Below, piece after piece: positions 1-8,534 of a DNA stretch of 64,000 nucleotides (position 1 is its first letter; every line of letters starts with the position of its first letter). A program made the position numbers and the translations under genes. The notes beneath the pieces were generated by a model, which saw nothing but the letters and a program-made list of their open reading frames with translations, was not told where the DNA came from and did not search any database. This stretch comes from Streptomyces sp. CB01201 (lineage in GTDB: Bacteria; Actinomycetota; Actinomycetes; Streptomycetales; Streptomycetaceae), in NCBI RefSeq assembly GCF_002803085.1, contig NZ_NNBJ01000009.1, forward strand, positions 124,001 through 188,000, given 5' to 3'.

Positions 1-524
1 GAACCGGCCATCGACGTCGCGGCGGCCATGAGATCCACGCCGTCGCCCTCGGTCAGGTCCGGGAGCCGTGCGCGAACCGCGGCCACGATCGCCTCCACCG
101 CGCTCAGGGTCACCAGCTTGAACGCGCGTACCGCGTCGACCGAGACGTTGCGCTCCAGGTTCATCGGGGCCTGGGCGAGCAGATCGCAGAACATGCCTCG
201 GGCCGCGAGAGTACGGGCGAAGGCATCGGCCACGCCCGCCGCGTCCCCGTCGGCGAGCCGGCCGAGCTCGGCGCACAGGACCGGCTGCCACTCCTGCCAG
301 TCCGCCGCGGTGAGGCGCAGGAAGATCTCCTCCCGCGTTTCGAAGTAGCGCAGCAACGCGGATTTGTGCATGCCCACGGCCGCGGCGATGTCGGTGAGGG
401 TGATCTGCCGGATGCCCCGCTCGGCTCCCAGCGCCCGCGCGGCCTCCAGGATGGCGGCCTCTCGCTGCTGCTTGGCCTGCGGGGACCGGGCGCGCCGGAA
501 GTCGGTGGTGTCCACGGCAGTCAT
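1..524 (-). CDS. TetR/AcrR family transcriptional regulator (3' end outside window)
   Basis: Reads leftward off the window edge; about 174 residues are visible. The N-terminal helix-turn-helix is clear: an ITLTDIAAAVGMHKSALLRY stretch around residues 42-61 is the classic TetR DNA-binding block, followed by an F-E-T-R-E-E linker into a helical ligand-binding region. The ATG (complement 522-524) lies 50 bases from the divergent SDR gene. Two palindromes in that gap (531-543 and 553-565) are the likely operators, so it probably represses itself and the SDR gene and is released by an unknown ligand. The C-terminal ligand domain cannot be classified because the gene is cut. Confidence 0.9.
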   Translation of the reverse strand, partial: MTAVDTTDFRRARSPQAKQQREAAILEAARALGAERGIRQITLTDIAAAVGMHKSALLRYFETREEIFLRLTAADWQEWQPVLCAELGRLADGDAAGVADAFARTLAARGMFCDLLAQAPMNLERNVSVDAVRAFKLVTLSAVEAIVAAVRARLPDLTEGDGVDLMAAATSMAG

Positions 525-525
525 G

Positions 526-570
526 TTAGCGCAACAGGGTTGCTTTATTAACGAAACGGAGTTTCACTAA
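526..570. promoter_or_regulatory. Divergent promoter region with two TetR-type operator palindromes
   Basis: Between the TetR and SDR start codons lie GCAAC-AGG-GTTGC (531-543) and GAAAC-GGA-GTTTC (553-565), both perfect 5-bp half-sites with a 3-bp centre. The centres are 22 bp apart, about two helical turns. The flanks extend the similarity: TTAGCGCAAC at the left end resembles the reverse complement of the right end, TTAGTGAAAC. The arrangement fits cooperative binding of two TetR dimers. That this particular TetR binds here is inferred from position. Confidence 0.7.
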
Positions 571-574
571 GGGC

Positions 575-1498
575 ATGGCTCAGAACACCGACATGACGAC
601 GCTTGAGAACACCAGCGAGCACACACCTCTGACGTGGTTCGTCACCGGCTCCTCACGCGGTTTCGGCCGCGCTCTTGTCCGCGCAGCCCTGGAAGCCGGC
701 GACGCCGTGGCGGCAACGGCTCGTCGCCCCGGGCAACTCGACGACTTGGTCGCCGAGTTCGGTGACCGCATCGCCCCCATCGCGCTCGACGTGACCGACC
801 CGGAGGCCGCGAGGTCCGCGCTGGAGGAGGCCAAGTGCCGCTTCGGACGGATCGACGTACTCGTCAACAACGCCGGATACGCGAACGTCTCAGCCATCGA
901 GACCGTGGACGACGACGACTTCCGTGCCCAGTTCGAGACGAACTTCTGGGGCGTCTACAACGTCACCAAAGCGGCGATCCCCCTGCTGCGCGAGCAGGGC
1001 GGCGGGCTGGTCGTCCAGTTCTCCTCCATGGGCGGCCGCGTCGGCGGCTCCCCCGGCATCGCCTCGTACCAGGCGGCGAAGTTCGCGATCGACGGCTTCA
1101 GCCGGGTGCTGCGCGCGGAGACCGCACCGTTCGGGGTCAGGGTTCTGGTCGTCGAACCGAGCGGGTTCCGCACCGACTGGGCCGGATCGTCGATGACCGT
1201 GCACGACGTACCCGAGGGGTACGAGGACACAGTCGGTGCCATCAACCGACGCATCCGGCAGAGCACGGAGGGCCCGGCCGGGGATCCGGCCCGTGCCGCG
1301 GAGATCCTGGTACGGATGGCCCGGCGCAGCGACATTCCCACGAATCTCGCGCTCGGCGTGATGGCATCGGAGGGGTCCGTCGACCAGGGCCGACGGCTGC
1401 TCGCGCAGGACGAGAAGTGGAGCGCGATCAGCCGTTCCGCGGACTTCGCCGAGCCCTATCCCGTCGAGTTCCCCGAGGACACACGTCTCGCGCGTTGA
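575..1498 (+). CDS. SDR family NAD(P)-dependent oxidoreductase
   Basis: A 307-aa classical short-chain dehydrogenase with an N-terminal extension of about 20 residues. The cofactor-binding TGSSRGFG motif is at residues 24-31, N-N-A-G at 98-101, catalytic serines at 150-151 and the Y-x-x-x-K pair at Y165/K169. It should reduce or oxidise a small carbonyl/alcohol substrate with NAD(P)H in the cytosol; the substrate cannot be read from sequence. It is divergent from the TetR gene at 1-524 and very likely under its control. An internal ATG at 593 is a possible alternative start. Confidence 0.92.
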   Translation: MAQNTDMTTLENTSEHTPLTWFVTGSSRGFGRALVRAALEAGDAVAATARRPGQLDDLVAEFGDRIAPIALDVTDPEAARSALEEAKCRFGRIDVLVNNAGYANVSAIETVDDDDFRAQFETNFWGVYNVTKAAIPLLREQGGGLVVQFSSMGGRVGGSPGIASYQAAKFAIDGFSRVLRAETAPFGVRVLVVEPSGFRTDWAGSSMTVHDVPEGYEDTVGAINRRIRQSTEGPAGDPARAAEILVRMARRSDIPTNLALGVMASEGSVDQGRRLLAQDEKWSAISRSADFAEPYPVEFPEDTRLAR

Positions 1499-1676
1499 CC
1501 TCGCTGGCCCCGGCACCCTGCCGGGCATCGCCGGCGCGGTGGTCAGCGCCGACGGCGCCGGGGCCACGGGCGAGTTCTCCGCGCCGCGGACCTACGGTTA
1601 GTCGTGGCCGTGGCAGCGCGGCCGACGCACTCGGCGGGCAGCCGCGCCGCTCGCCTGCCCACTCGCCCACTCGCCC

Positions 1677-1716
1677 GGCCGCTCCGGCCGCTCCGGCCGC
1701 TCCGGCCGCTCCGGCC
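1677..1716. repeat. Short tandem repeat, 9-bp unit GGCCGCTCC
   Basis: Four exact copies of GGCCGCTCC plus a partial fifth, directly upstream of the small gene at 1762. The flanking bases (CACTCGCC repeated) are also low-complexity. No coding role; a replication-slippage tract in a G+C-rich intergenic region. Confidence 0.9.
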
Positions 1717-1761
1717 CAGTTGATCTGGTGGGACTCGAACCGGCCGGGCAGAATCGGCCGT

Positions 1762-2073
1762 ATGTCTTCCGGCCGACGACCCGACCACACCCCTGACGGG
1801 CACTTCGTCGTCATCGAGGGGCGGAGGTGGCGGGCGACCGACCCCCTGCTCCCGGAAGCCATCGCATCCCGGCTGCGCAAACACCTCATGGCGGCCCGAC
1901 GTGCGGTGCGCTCGGCTCTCGCCGACGAGGACGAGGCAGCGCTACGGGCCGCTCGCGAGCGCGTGCAGCTTGCGAAGGTGGCACTCGGGGAACGCGGCAC
2001 TCCCTGGTGGGAACAGAGCGCCTCCCAGCGGCGCCGTCGCTGGCAGGACGGGCTGACCGCACTCGACGAATGA
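1762..2073 (+). CDS. Small conserved actinobacterial protein, function unknown
   Basis: A 103-aa basic, hydrophilic protein beginning MSSGRRPDHTPDG. It has a central helical basic region and a C-terminal block G-E-R-G-T-P-W-W-E-Q-S followed by R-R-R-R-W. I recognise this layout (P-D-H-T-P-D-G...WRATDP...GTPWWEQ) from many actinomycetes, where homologues are often mislabelled biopolymer transporter Tol; there is no signal peptide, membrane segment or catalytic motif to support that name. It is monocistronic and sits between two 9-bp tandem repeats. Confidence 0.8.
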   Translation: MSSGRRPDHTPDGHFVVIEGRRWRATDPLLPEAIASRLRKHLMAARRAVRSALADEDEAALRAARERVQLAKVALGERGTPWWEQSASQRRRRWQDGLTALDE

Positions 2074-2238
2074 CGCGCGTGCCGGCGCGCGCCGGACATC
2101 CTCCGCCCCCACCCGTGCGGTGCTGCTGCTCCGACGCGCGCGAGCCGCAGACCGGCGGCCTCGCCGAGCCGAGCGGGCGGCCTCCGGTACACGTTGCGCG
2201 ATCGAGCGCTGAGCAGCGCCGAGACTGATCCCCTCCTC

Positions 2239-2274
2239 CTGGACTGCCTGGACTGCCTGAACTGCCTGAACTGC
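2239..2274. repeat. Short tandem repeat, 9-bp unit CTGGACTGC/CTGAACTGC
   Basis: Four consecutive 9-bp copies, two CTGGACTGC and two CTGAACTGC, in the gap before the alpha/beta hydrolase. It has the same 9-bp period as the unrelated repeat at 1677-1716 on the other side of the small gene. Confidence 0.9.
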
Positions 2275-2351
2275 ACGGACGGTCCGGCCGTACCGGGGCC
2301 GGGCGCGGATACTGCGATGCGCATGGCCGCCGGACATGAAATCCTCCGGCT

Positions 2352-3233
2352 GTGCCGAACGTCGATGTGTCTCCCGGGCTGTCCCTCTCGTACGAGAGTT
2401 TCGGCGACCCCGGAGATCCCGCTGTCCTGCTGGTGATGGGCTTCGGGACGCAGATGCTCGGCTGGCACGAGGACTTCTGCCGGGCGCTGGCGGACCGGGG
2501 CCGCTACGTGATCCGCTACGACAACCGGGACTGCGGGCTGTCCACCAAGTTCGACGATCACCCCGTGGACATGGGCGAGTTCATCGCCGCCGTCGGCTCG
2601 GGCGACATCGCCACCGCCCTCGCGATGGTTCCCTACCGGCTCGACGACATGGCCGACGACGGCCTTGGTCTGCTCACCGCGCTCGGCATCGAACGCGCCC
2701 ACCTGGTCGGTGCCTCGATGGGAGGCATGATCGCCCAGGCGATGGCCATTCGCTCTCCGGAGCGGGTGCTGACCCTGACCTCCATGATGTCCTCAACCGG
2801 TGAGAGCGAGTACGGCCGGTCCAGCCCGGAGGCCCAAGCGGTCCTCTTCAGTCCCAGGCCAACGGACCGCGACGGATATGTCGCGGCGGCGGAGCGGGAA
2901 CTGGTCTGGGCCTCCCAGCGATACGGCGACGCCGCCGCGCTGCGTGAGCTGGCAGCCGCCGCCTACGACCGCGCCTACTACCCGGTGGGGATCGGCCGAC
3001 AGCTGGGGGCGATGATCCTCAGCGGCTCACGCGCGGACGCCCTCCGCGAACTCCGGGTGCCGACGCTGGTGATCCACGGCCTGGACGACACACTCATCGA
3101 CCCCAGCGGCGGACGGCGCACGGCTGAACTGGTGCCCGGGGCCGTACTCCTGCTGATTCCGGACATGGGCCACGACCGCCCGCGCGAACTCTGGCCCGCA
3201 CTCCTCGACGCGGTGGCCGCACACACCGACTGA
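2352..3233 (+). CDS. Alpha/beta fold hydrolase
   Basis: A 293-aa alpha/beta hydrolase with a GTG start. The nucleophile elbow G-A-S-M-G-G places the serine at residue 122; the acid is probably within GLDDTLIDP near 245-253 and the histidine in G-H-D-R-P near 273. An N-terminal M-G-F-G-T stretch after strand 3 fits the oxyanion hole. The overall layout resembles the RdmC-like methylesterase/hydrolase group common in Streptomyces, but the substrate is not determinable. It appears monocistronic; no good Shine-Dalgarno is visible before the GTG. Confidence 0.88.
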   Translation: MPNVDVSPGLSLSYESFGDPGDPAVLLVMGFGTQMLGWHEDFCRALADRGRYVIRYDNRDCGLSTKFDDHPVDMGEFIAAVGSGDIATALAMVPYRLDDMADDGLGLLTALGIERAHLVGASMGGMIAQAMAIRSPERVLTLTSMMSSTGESEYGRSSPEAQAVLFSPRPTDRDGYVAAAERELVWASQRYGDAAALRELAAAAYDRAYYPVGIGRQLGAMILSGSRADALRELRVPTLVIHGLDDTLIDPSGGRRTAELVPGAVLLLIPDMGHDRPRELWPALLDAVAAHTD

Positions 3234-3347
3234 CCGGATGCGCGGGCGCCGTCCTCTGCCGCCTCGCTCGCGACGGCGCCGCCGTCCAGCCCCGCAACGG
3301 CTGGCAGGCGACACCGGCAACACCCCGGATCTCCGGACAGGGCAAGC

Positions 3348-4481
3348 TCACGCGGCCGCCGGCCTCCTGTCACGATGGATCGGCGTGCGTGCACCGGTCA
3401 GCGGGACTCCCGTGCCGCCCTCCCGCGTCGCGATGATCTCGGCTGCGATGGACAGGGCGGTCTCCTCGGGCGTACGGGCGCCGAGGTCGAGGCCGATCGG
3501 GGAGCGCAGCCGCGCCAACTCCCGCTCCGTGACGCCCACTTCACGTAGTCTGCGCTCCCGGTCCTCGTGGGTGCGCCGCGACCCCATCGCTCCGACGTAC
3601 GCCACCGGCAGCCGCAGCGCCTCCTTCAAGAGGGGTACGTCGAACTTGGCGTCGTGGGTGAGTACGCACAGCACGGTGCGCCGGTCCGTTTCGGTGCGCC
3701 GCAGATAGCGGTGCGGCCAGTCGACCACCACTTCGTCGGCCTCGGGGAAGCGGGCCCGGGTGGCGAAGACGGGCCGTGCGTCGCACAGGGTCACGTGGTA
3801 GCCGAGGAACTTGCCGGTGCGTACCAGTGCCGAGGCGAAGTCGATCGCACCGAAAACGATCATGCGAGGCGGGGGCACGAGCGATTCGACGAAGAAGGTC
3901 AGCGGGCCATCGCCGGCATCCCCGTCCGTGCACTCCAGGGCGAACGTGCCGGTGCGGCCTGCCTCCAGGAAGGCATGGGCCAGGTCAGCCGCCGTGCGGG
4001 CCGACTCCGGGCGCCCGCCGAGCGTGCCCCCGTAGGAGGCGTCCGACCGGACGAGGAGCGCCCTGCCCAGCAGGTCGGACGGGCCGTCCACGATCCGGGC
4101 GAGGGCAGCCCTCCCACCCTCCGCCGCGGCGAACAGCGCCGCCGACAGCACCTCCCGGTCCGGCGCGGCCGCAGTCACCGGTGTCACCAGGACCTCGATC
4201 ACTCCGCCGCAGGTCAGCCCCACCGCGAAGGCGTCTTCGTCGCTGTAGCCGAATCGTGCGCGTACGGCACGGCCGTCCTGTAACGCCTGCCCGCACAGCT
4301 CGTACACCGCACCCTCGACGCACCCGCCGGACACCGATCCGATCGCCGTGCCCGCGCCGTCCACGGCGAGTGCCGCGCCGGGCCGGCGGGGCGCGCTGCC
4401 GCCGACGGACACCACGGTGGCCACCGCGAAGTCGCGCCCCTCCGCGAGCCAGCGCCGCAACTCCCGCGCCAGGTCAAGCAA
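3348..4481 (-). CDS. XdhC/PaoD family molybdenum-cofactor maturation protein
   Basis: A 377-aa XdhC-family protein, the last gene of the operon. The N-terminal domain has G-G-S-A-P-R-R-P-G and GSVSGGCVEGAVYE; the C-terminal Rossmann-like domain has M-I-V-F-G-A and AYVGAMGSRRT. Family members bind Moco, help its sulfuration and insert it into the partner hydroxylase. I chose the TTG at complement 4479-4481 because translation from it gives M-L-D-L-A-R-E-L, the usual family start, and it overlaps the stop of the upstream catalytic subunit by 8 bases; the longer open frame upstream is a shadow of that gene. The order matches E. coli paoABCD. Confidence 0.88.
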   Translation of the reverse strand: MLDLARELRRWLAEGRDFAVATVVSVGGSAPRRPGAALAVDGAGTAIGSVSGGCVEGAVYELCGQALQDGRAVRARFGYSDEDAFAVGLTCGGVIEVLVTPVTAAAPDREVLSAALFAAAEGGRAALARIVDGPSDLLGRALLVRSDASYGGTLGGRPESARTAADLAHAFLEAGRTGTFALECTDGDAGDGPLTFFVESLVPPPRMIVFGAIDFASALVRTGKFLGYHVTLCDARPVFATRARFPEADEVVVDWPHRYLRRTETDRRTVLCVLTHDAKFDVPLLKEALRLPVAYVGAMGSRRTHEDRERRLREVGVTERELARLRSPIGLDLGARTPEETALSIAAEIIATREGGTGVPLTGARTPIHRDRRPAAA

Positions 4482-6648
4482 GAGAGCCGTCCTCGGAAGC
4501 CGCTTGCTCGTCCGACGGCCGTGCGCTCGCGGCCAGCAGGACGCGGGCGGGGCGGATCGGCAAGTCGCGGTGGCGTACGCCGGTCGCATGCCAGACCGCG
4601 TTGGCGATGGCCGCCGCGACGCCCACGATCCCGATCTCCCCGATGCCCTTGATTCCGCCGACCGGGTCGTCGGGCACCGGGTCGTCCACCCAGTCCGCCT
4701 CGATGAGGGGCACGTCGGCGTTGGCCGCGAAGTGGTAACCCGCTAGGTCGGCGCCGATGTGCCCGCCGGACATCTGGTCCCTGATCGCCTCTTCGTGCAG
4801 GGCCATGGACAGGCCCCAGGTCATGCCTCCCACCAACTGGCTGCGCGCGGTCAAGGGGTTGACGATCCGGCCCGCCGCGAAGATGCCCAGGAGCCGGCGG
4901 ACACGGACCTCGCCGCTGGAGACGTCGACCGCGACCTCGGCGAACTGCGCCCCGAAGGAGTGCCGCTCCTTCGGCGGGAGCGAGCCGACGAGTTCGGCGG
5001 TGTTGGAGCGGGCGGTGATCCCCTGCGGAGGAACGTCTCCGCCCAGGGCCAGTTGCTCCCGCAGTTCCCCGGCGGCGGCCATCACGGCCCAGGCCCAGGA
5101 GCGCGTGCCGGTCGAACCGCCGGCGACCATCGCCGGCCCGAAGTCGCTGTCCGCGATGCGTACGCGGACGCGCTCCGCCGCCACCGAGAGTGCGTCGGCG
5201 GCGATCTGGGTCAGCGCCGTCCTGGCCCCGGTCCCGACGTCCGCCGCGGTGATGCGCACGGTGTAGGTGCCGTCGGCCTCGGCCGTCACGGCCGCCGTGG
5301 ACGGAGCGACGCCCGAGGGGTAGGTGGCCGCCGCCGTTCCGGTGCCGAGCAGCCAGCGCCCCTCGCTGCGCAGCCCGGGACGCGGGTCGCGGTCGGCCCA
5401 GCCGAAGCGGCGCGCGCCCTCCTGGAAGCACGCATTCAGGTTGCGGCTGCTGAAGGGCAGTCCGGAGACGGGTCCCGCGCCCGGCTCGTTGCGTGCCCGC
5501 AGCGCGATCGGGTCCATGCCGCACTTCTCGGCGAGCTCGTCCATGGCGGACTCCAGGGCGAAGGACCCGGGTGCCTCGCCGGGTGCCCGCATCCAGGTGG
5601 GCGTGGGGACGTCCAGCGGGACGACGCGGTTCACGGTGTGGTGCGCGTCGGCGCCGTACAGGATCCGGGCGATGGAGGCGCTCTGCTCGACGAACTCGAA
5701 GACGGTCGAGGTGACGCTCTGCGACTGGTGGTCGAGGCCGCGCAGCCGGCCGTCCGCATCGGCGCCGAGTCGGACCCGCTGCACGGTGGGGCTGCGGTAG
5801 CCGACGACCGAGAACATCTGATGACGGGTCAGCACGACCCGGACCGGGCGGTCCAGGACGGTCGCCGCCATCACGGCGAGTACTTGGTGGGGGCGGACGC
5901 CCTTGGATCCGAAGGCCCCGCCGACGTGCTCGGAGCGCACACGGACCGAGGCCGGGTCGAGGGAGAACAGTGCGGCGAGTTCGTCCGCCACCCACTTGCT
6001 CCCCTGGTTGGAGTCGTGAACCTCCAGGCGGCCGCCCTCCCACCGGGCGGTGGCCGCATGCGGCTCCATCGAGCTGTGGTGCTCCTCCGGCGTGGTGTAG
6101 CGGGCGTCCACGACGACGGCGGACGCGGCGAGTTCGGCCTCCAGGTCGCCCTTCGCGGTCTCGGCCGTCAGCATCGGAGTGTTCTCCGGCAGGTACGTGC
6201 CGGGGCGGTCCGGGTAGAAGGCGACATCGTGCGGCTCGGTGTCGTAGCGCACCACGAGCGCCTCGGCCGCCTCCCGGGCCTGTTCGGAGGTCTCGGCGAC
6301 GACCAGGGCGACCGGCCAGCCGACGAACGGCACGCGGTCGTGCTGGAACGCCGCCATGACGGGGTCGGGCTGCCCGAGCTGGCCGATGAACTCCGCGTCG
6401 ACACGCGGGGCGTTGCCGTGGTGCAGGACGGCGAGGACGCCGGGCATGGCGAGGACGGGGGCGTCCTCCACCGCCAGGATCCGGCCGCGGGCGACGGTGG
6501 AGGCGACCATCCAGCCGTGCGCGAGGTCGGCGAAGGGGATCTCGCCGGCGTAACGAGCCGCTCCGGTGACCTTGTCCCGGCCCTCGACCCGGCTGTGCGC
6601 GGTCCCGACCGCGCCTGTGGTGACGGGGGTTCCGGTCGTGGTGGTCAT
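4474..6648 (-). CDS. Aldehyde oxidoreductase molybdenum-binding (large) subunit, PaoC-like
   Basis: A 724-aa catalytic subunit of a xanthine-oxidase-family molybdenum hydroxylase. The N-terminal aldehyde oxidase hammerhead domain spans about residues 20-130 and the Moco-binding domain follows. Near the C-terminus G-I-K-G-I-G-E-I-G carries the conserved catalytic glutamate. The length matches the short YagR/PaoC type (about 730 residues) rather than fused eukaryotic-type enzymes. ATG overlaps the stop of the FAD subunit (ATGA), so the subunits are translationally coupled. Like PaoABC it probably oxidises aldehydes to acids. There is no Tat signal on the small subunit, so the complex should be cytoplasmic, unlike E. 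coli PaoABC. Confidence 0.93.
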   Translation of the reverse strand: MTTTTGTPVTTGAVGTAHSRVEGRDKVTGAARYAGEIPFADLAHGWMVASTVARGRILAVEDAPVLAMPGVLAVLHHGNAPRVDAEFIGQLGQPDPVMAAFQHDRVPFVGWPVALVVAETSEQAREAAEALVVRYDTEPHDVAFYPDRPGTYLPENTPMLTAETAKGDLEAELAASAVVVDARYTTPEEHHSSMEPHAATARWEGGRLEVHDSNQGSKWVADELAALFSLDPASVRVRSEHVGGAFGSKGVRPHQVLAVMAATVLDRPVRVVLTRHQMFSVVGYRSPTVQRVRLGADADGRLRGLDHQSQSVTSTVFEFVEQSASIARILYGADAHHTVNRVVPLDVPTPTWMRAPGEAPGSFALESAMDELAEKCGMDPIALRARNEPGAGPVSGLPFSSRNLNACFQEGARRFGWADRDPRPGLRSEGRWLLGTGTAAATYPSGVAPSTAAVTAEADGTYTVRITAADVGTGARTALTQIAADALSVAAERVRVRIADSDFGPAMVAGGSTGTRSWAWAVMAAAGELREQLALGGDVPPQGITARSNTAELVGSLPPKERHSFGAQFAEVAVDVSSGEVRVRRLLGIFAAGRIVNPLTARSQLVGGMTWGLSMALHEEAIRDQMSGGHIGADLAGYHFAANADVPLIEADWVDDPVPDDPVGGIKGIGEIGIVGVAAAIANAVWHATGVRHRDLPIRPARVLLAASARPSDEQAASEDGSLA

Positions 6649-7655
6649 CGGACGGTCTCCTCGGCGGGGTCGGCCTGCTCGGCGAGTTCGGTCAGCACCG
6701 CCACGACGAGGTTGCGCATCAGGGCCACCTTGTAGCGGTTGTGGGGCAGCGGCTCGGCGGCGGCCAGTTCGGCGTCGGCGGCTGCCTCGAACGCCTCGGC
6801 GCTCGCCGGTCCGCCGATCAGCGCCCGTTCCGCGGTACGCGCCCGCCACGGCCGGGACGCCACGGCCCCCAGGGCCAGGCGCGCGTCACGCACCACTCCG
6901 TCCCTCACCTCCAGGGCGGCGGCGACCGAGCCGATCGCGAACGCGTACGAGGCGCGCTCGCGGACCTTCCGGTACCGGGAGTTGGCCGCGACCGGGGCGG
7001 GCGGCAGGGTGATCCCGGTGATCAGCGCTCCGCCCGGCAGCGCGGTCTCCCGGTGCGGGGTGTCCCCCACCGGCAGGTAGAAGTCCGTGAACGCCAGCTC
7101 GCCCGGCCCGTCGGCCGTCTCGTACGACACGACCGCGTCGAGGGCGGCGAGCGCGACTCCCATGTCGGAGGGGTGCACGGCGACACAGTGCTCGGTGGCG
7201 CCGAGGATGGCGTGATTGTGGTGCTCGCCCGCCACCGCGGGACAACCGCTGCCCGGAGAACGCTTGTTGCACGGCAGCGCGGTGTCGGTGAAGTATCCGC
7301 AACGGGTGCGCTGGAGCAGGTTTCCGCCCACGGTGGCCATGTTGCGCAGCTGACCGGAGGCGCCGGCGAGCACGGCCTGCGTCAACGCCGGATAGCCGAA
7401 TCGCACCCGCGGGTGGGCGGCGAGATCACTGTTGGTGACGGTCGCGCCGATATGGAGACCGCCGGACGCCGTCGCCTCGATCCGGTCGAGCGGCAGTTCC
7501 CGTATGTCGATCAGCAGCGCAGGCCGCTCCACACCGGCCTTCATCAGGTCGACGAGGTTGGTGCCACCGCCCAGGTAGCGCGCCGCGGGCTCCTCGCCGC
7601 GCAGCGCGACCGCGCCGGGGACGTCGTGCACCCGCTGATAGCCGAACTCCCTCAT
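6645..7655 (-). CDS. Molybdenum hydroxylase FAD-binding (medium) subunit, PaoB-like
   Basis: A 336-aa FAD-binding subunit. The FAD motif YLGGGTNLVDLMK is near residue 26 and T-V-G-G-N-L-L-Q near 110. It is followed by a cysteine-rich insertion (R-T-R-C-G-Y-F ... P-C-N-K-R-S-P-G-S-G-C) that in PaoB and 4-hydroxybenzoyl-CoA reductase-type subunits binds an extra [4Fe-4S] cluster. The start is the ATG at complement 7653-7655, overlapping the end of the 2Fe-2S gene. Together with its neighbours it forms the electron-transfer module passing electrons from Moco through 2Fe-2S clusters to FAD. Confidence 0.93.
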   Translation of the reverse strand: MREFGYQRVHDVPGAVALRGEEPAARYLGGGTNLVDLMKAGVERPALLIDIRELPLDRIEATASGGLHIGATVTNSDLAAHPRVRFGYPALTQAVLAGASGQLRNMATVGGNLLQRTRCGYFTDTALPCNKRSPGSGCPAVAGEHHNHAILGATEHCVAVHPSDMGVALAALDAVVSYETADGPGELAFTDFYLPVGDTPHRETALPGGALITGITLPPAPVAANSRYRKVRERASYAFAIGSVAAALEVRDGVVRDARLALGAVASRPWRARTAERALIGGPASAEAFEAAADAELAAAEPLPHNRYKVALMRNLVVAVLTELAEQADPAEETVR

Positions 7656-8209
7656 GCCAGCGCCTCCTTGGCGGTGCCCGTCGCGTCCCCGGCCGCCCGG
7701 GCGACCGCCGCCACGATCGCCACGTAGGCCCCGCAGCGGCACAGGTTGCCGCTCATCCGCTCCCGGATCTCCTCGGCACTGAGCGGTGGTGCTTCCGCTT
7801 CGGGACTGACGTCGGCGCTGACGGCGCTGGGCCAGCCGGCAGCGTGCTCCTCGATCACCCCGAGGGCCGAACAGATCTGCCCCGGCGTGCAGTAGCCGCA
7901 CTGGAAGCCGTCGAGGTCGAGGAAGGCCTGCTGCACCGGGTGCAGCCGATCGCCGTCCGCGACCCCTTCGATGGTGGTGATGACGCGGCCCTCGGCGGCG
8001 ACCGCGAGTTGGAGGCAGGACACCGCCCGGCGCCCGTCGACCAGGACCGTGCACGCCCCGCACTGGCCCTGGTCGCAGCCCTTTTTGGTGCCGGTCAGAT
8101 CGAGTCGCTCGCGCAGGGCGTCCAGCAGCGTGGTGCGGTGGTCGACCGGCAGCGTGTGCTTCTCGCCGTTGATGTTGAGAGTGATGACGCTGGACGTCAA
8201 CTGGGCCAT
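7652..8209 (-). CDS. Molybdenum hydroxylase [2Fe-2S] (small) subunit, PaoA-like
   Basis: A 185-aa small subunit. The plant-ferredoxin-type cluster is held by C45, C50, C53 and C65 (KKGCDQGQCGACTVL then A-V-S-C). The second cluster uses F-Q-C-G-Y-C-T-P-G and N-L-C-R-C-G-A-Y in the C-terminal helical domain. An acidic, alanine-rich insertion lies before the last pair. First gene of the operon; the ATG at 8209 sits just downstream of the shared promoter with the divergent TetR gene. No twin-arginine leader is visible. Confidence 0.94.
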   Translation of the reverse strand: MAQLTSSVITLNINGEKHTLPVDHRTTLLDALRERLDLTGTKKGCDQGQCGACTVLVDGRRAVSCLQLAVAAEGRVITTIEGVADGDRLHPVQQAFLDLDGFQCGYCTPGQICSALGVIEEHAAGWPSAVSADVSPEAEAPPLSAEEIRERMSGNLCRCGAYVAIVAAVARAAGDATGTAKEALA

Positions 8210-8420
8210 GAACAGCCTTCTTTCACGTGCGTGGTGTCGACGGCGGGCGAGGCCGGGGGCCGCAGGGCCCCTGTCACGTGCGCCTGAGGCGTGTGCGCGA
8301 AGCGAAGCGGTACGGAGAGGGAACGGGTGCCGGGACAGCCGGCGTGTGCGGCGGAACGCTGTCCGATCGCGCGGCTCCCCGCCCGACCGCACGGGTTCCG
8401 CATGCCACTATGGTCCAGTC

Positions 8421-8470
8421 AAGCGGACAGCTGTCCGTTGATCTCGAACGTAACGGACAGCTGTCCGCTT
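8421..8470. promoter_or_regulatory. Palindromic TetR operator pair in the pao/tetR divergent promoter
   Basis: Two copies of the perfect 14-bp palindrome CGGACAGCTGTCCG (8424-8437 and 8454-8467) with centres 30 bp apart. The flanks make the whole element an inverted repeat: AAGCGGACAGCTGTCCGTT at 8421-8439 recurs as its exact reverse complement at 8452-8470 around a 12-bp centre. It lies 212 bases upstream of the oxidoreductase operon and 65 bases upstream of the TetR gene, so one repressor could silence both. The remaining 210 bases before the operon show no other recognisable element. Confidence 0.85.
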
Positions 8471-8534
8471 AGCAAGAGTACTTCGAGCAGGAGTACTGGC
8501 ACCGCCGGAGCACCGGGCGTCAGGAGGAGGACCC

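Noticed and set aside
1728..1747. tRNA-like T-arm on the minus strand (GGTTCGAGTCCCACCA)
   Set aside because: The T-loop matches, but the flanking T-stem does not pair beyond two positions and no D-arm, anticodon arm or acceptor stem is present. At most a remnant or attachment-site trace; chance is likely.
835..2073. 412-codon open frame covering the SDR gene and the small gene
   Set aside because: Its first two thirds are an out-of-frame shadow of the SDR gene; only the part from the ATG at 1762 looks coding.
4759..6735. Long plus-strand open frame (658 codons) opposite the molybdenum hydroxylase gene
   Set aside because: Antisense shadow typical of high-G+C DNA; the minus-strand frame has all enzyme motifs.
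3348..8209. Xanthine dehydrogenase assignment for the molybdenum hydroxylase operon
   Set aside because: The cysteine-rich insertion in the FAD subunit, the subunit sizes and the ABCD order fit PaoABCD-type aldehyde oxidoreductase better; purine genes are absent.
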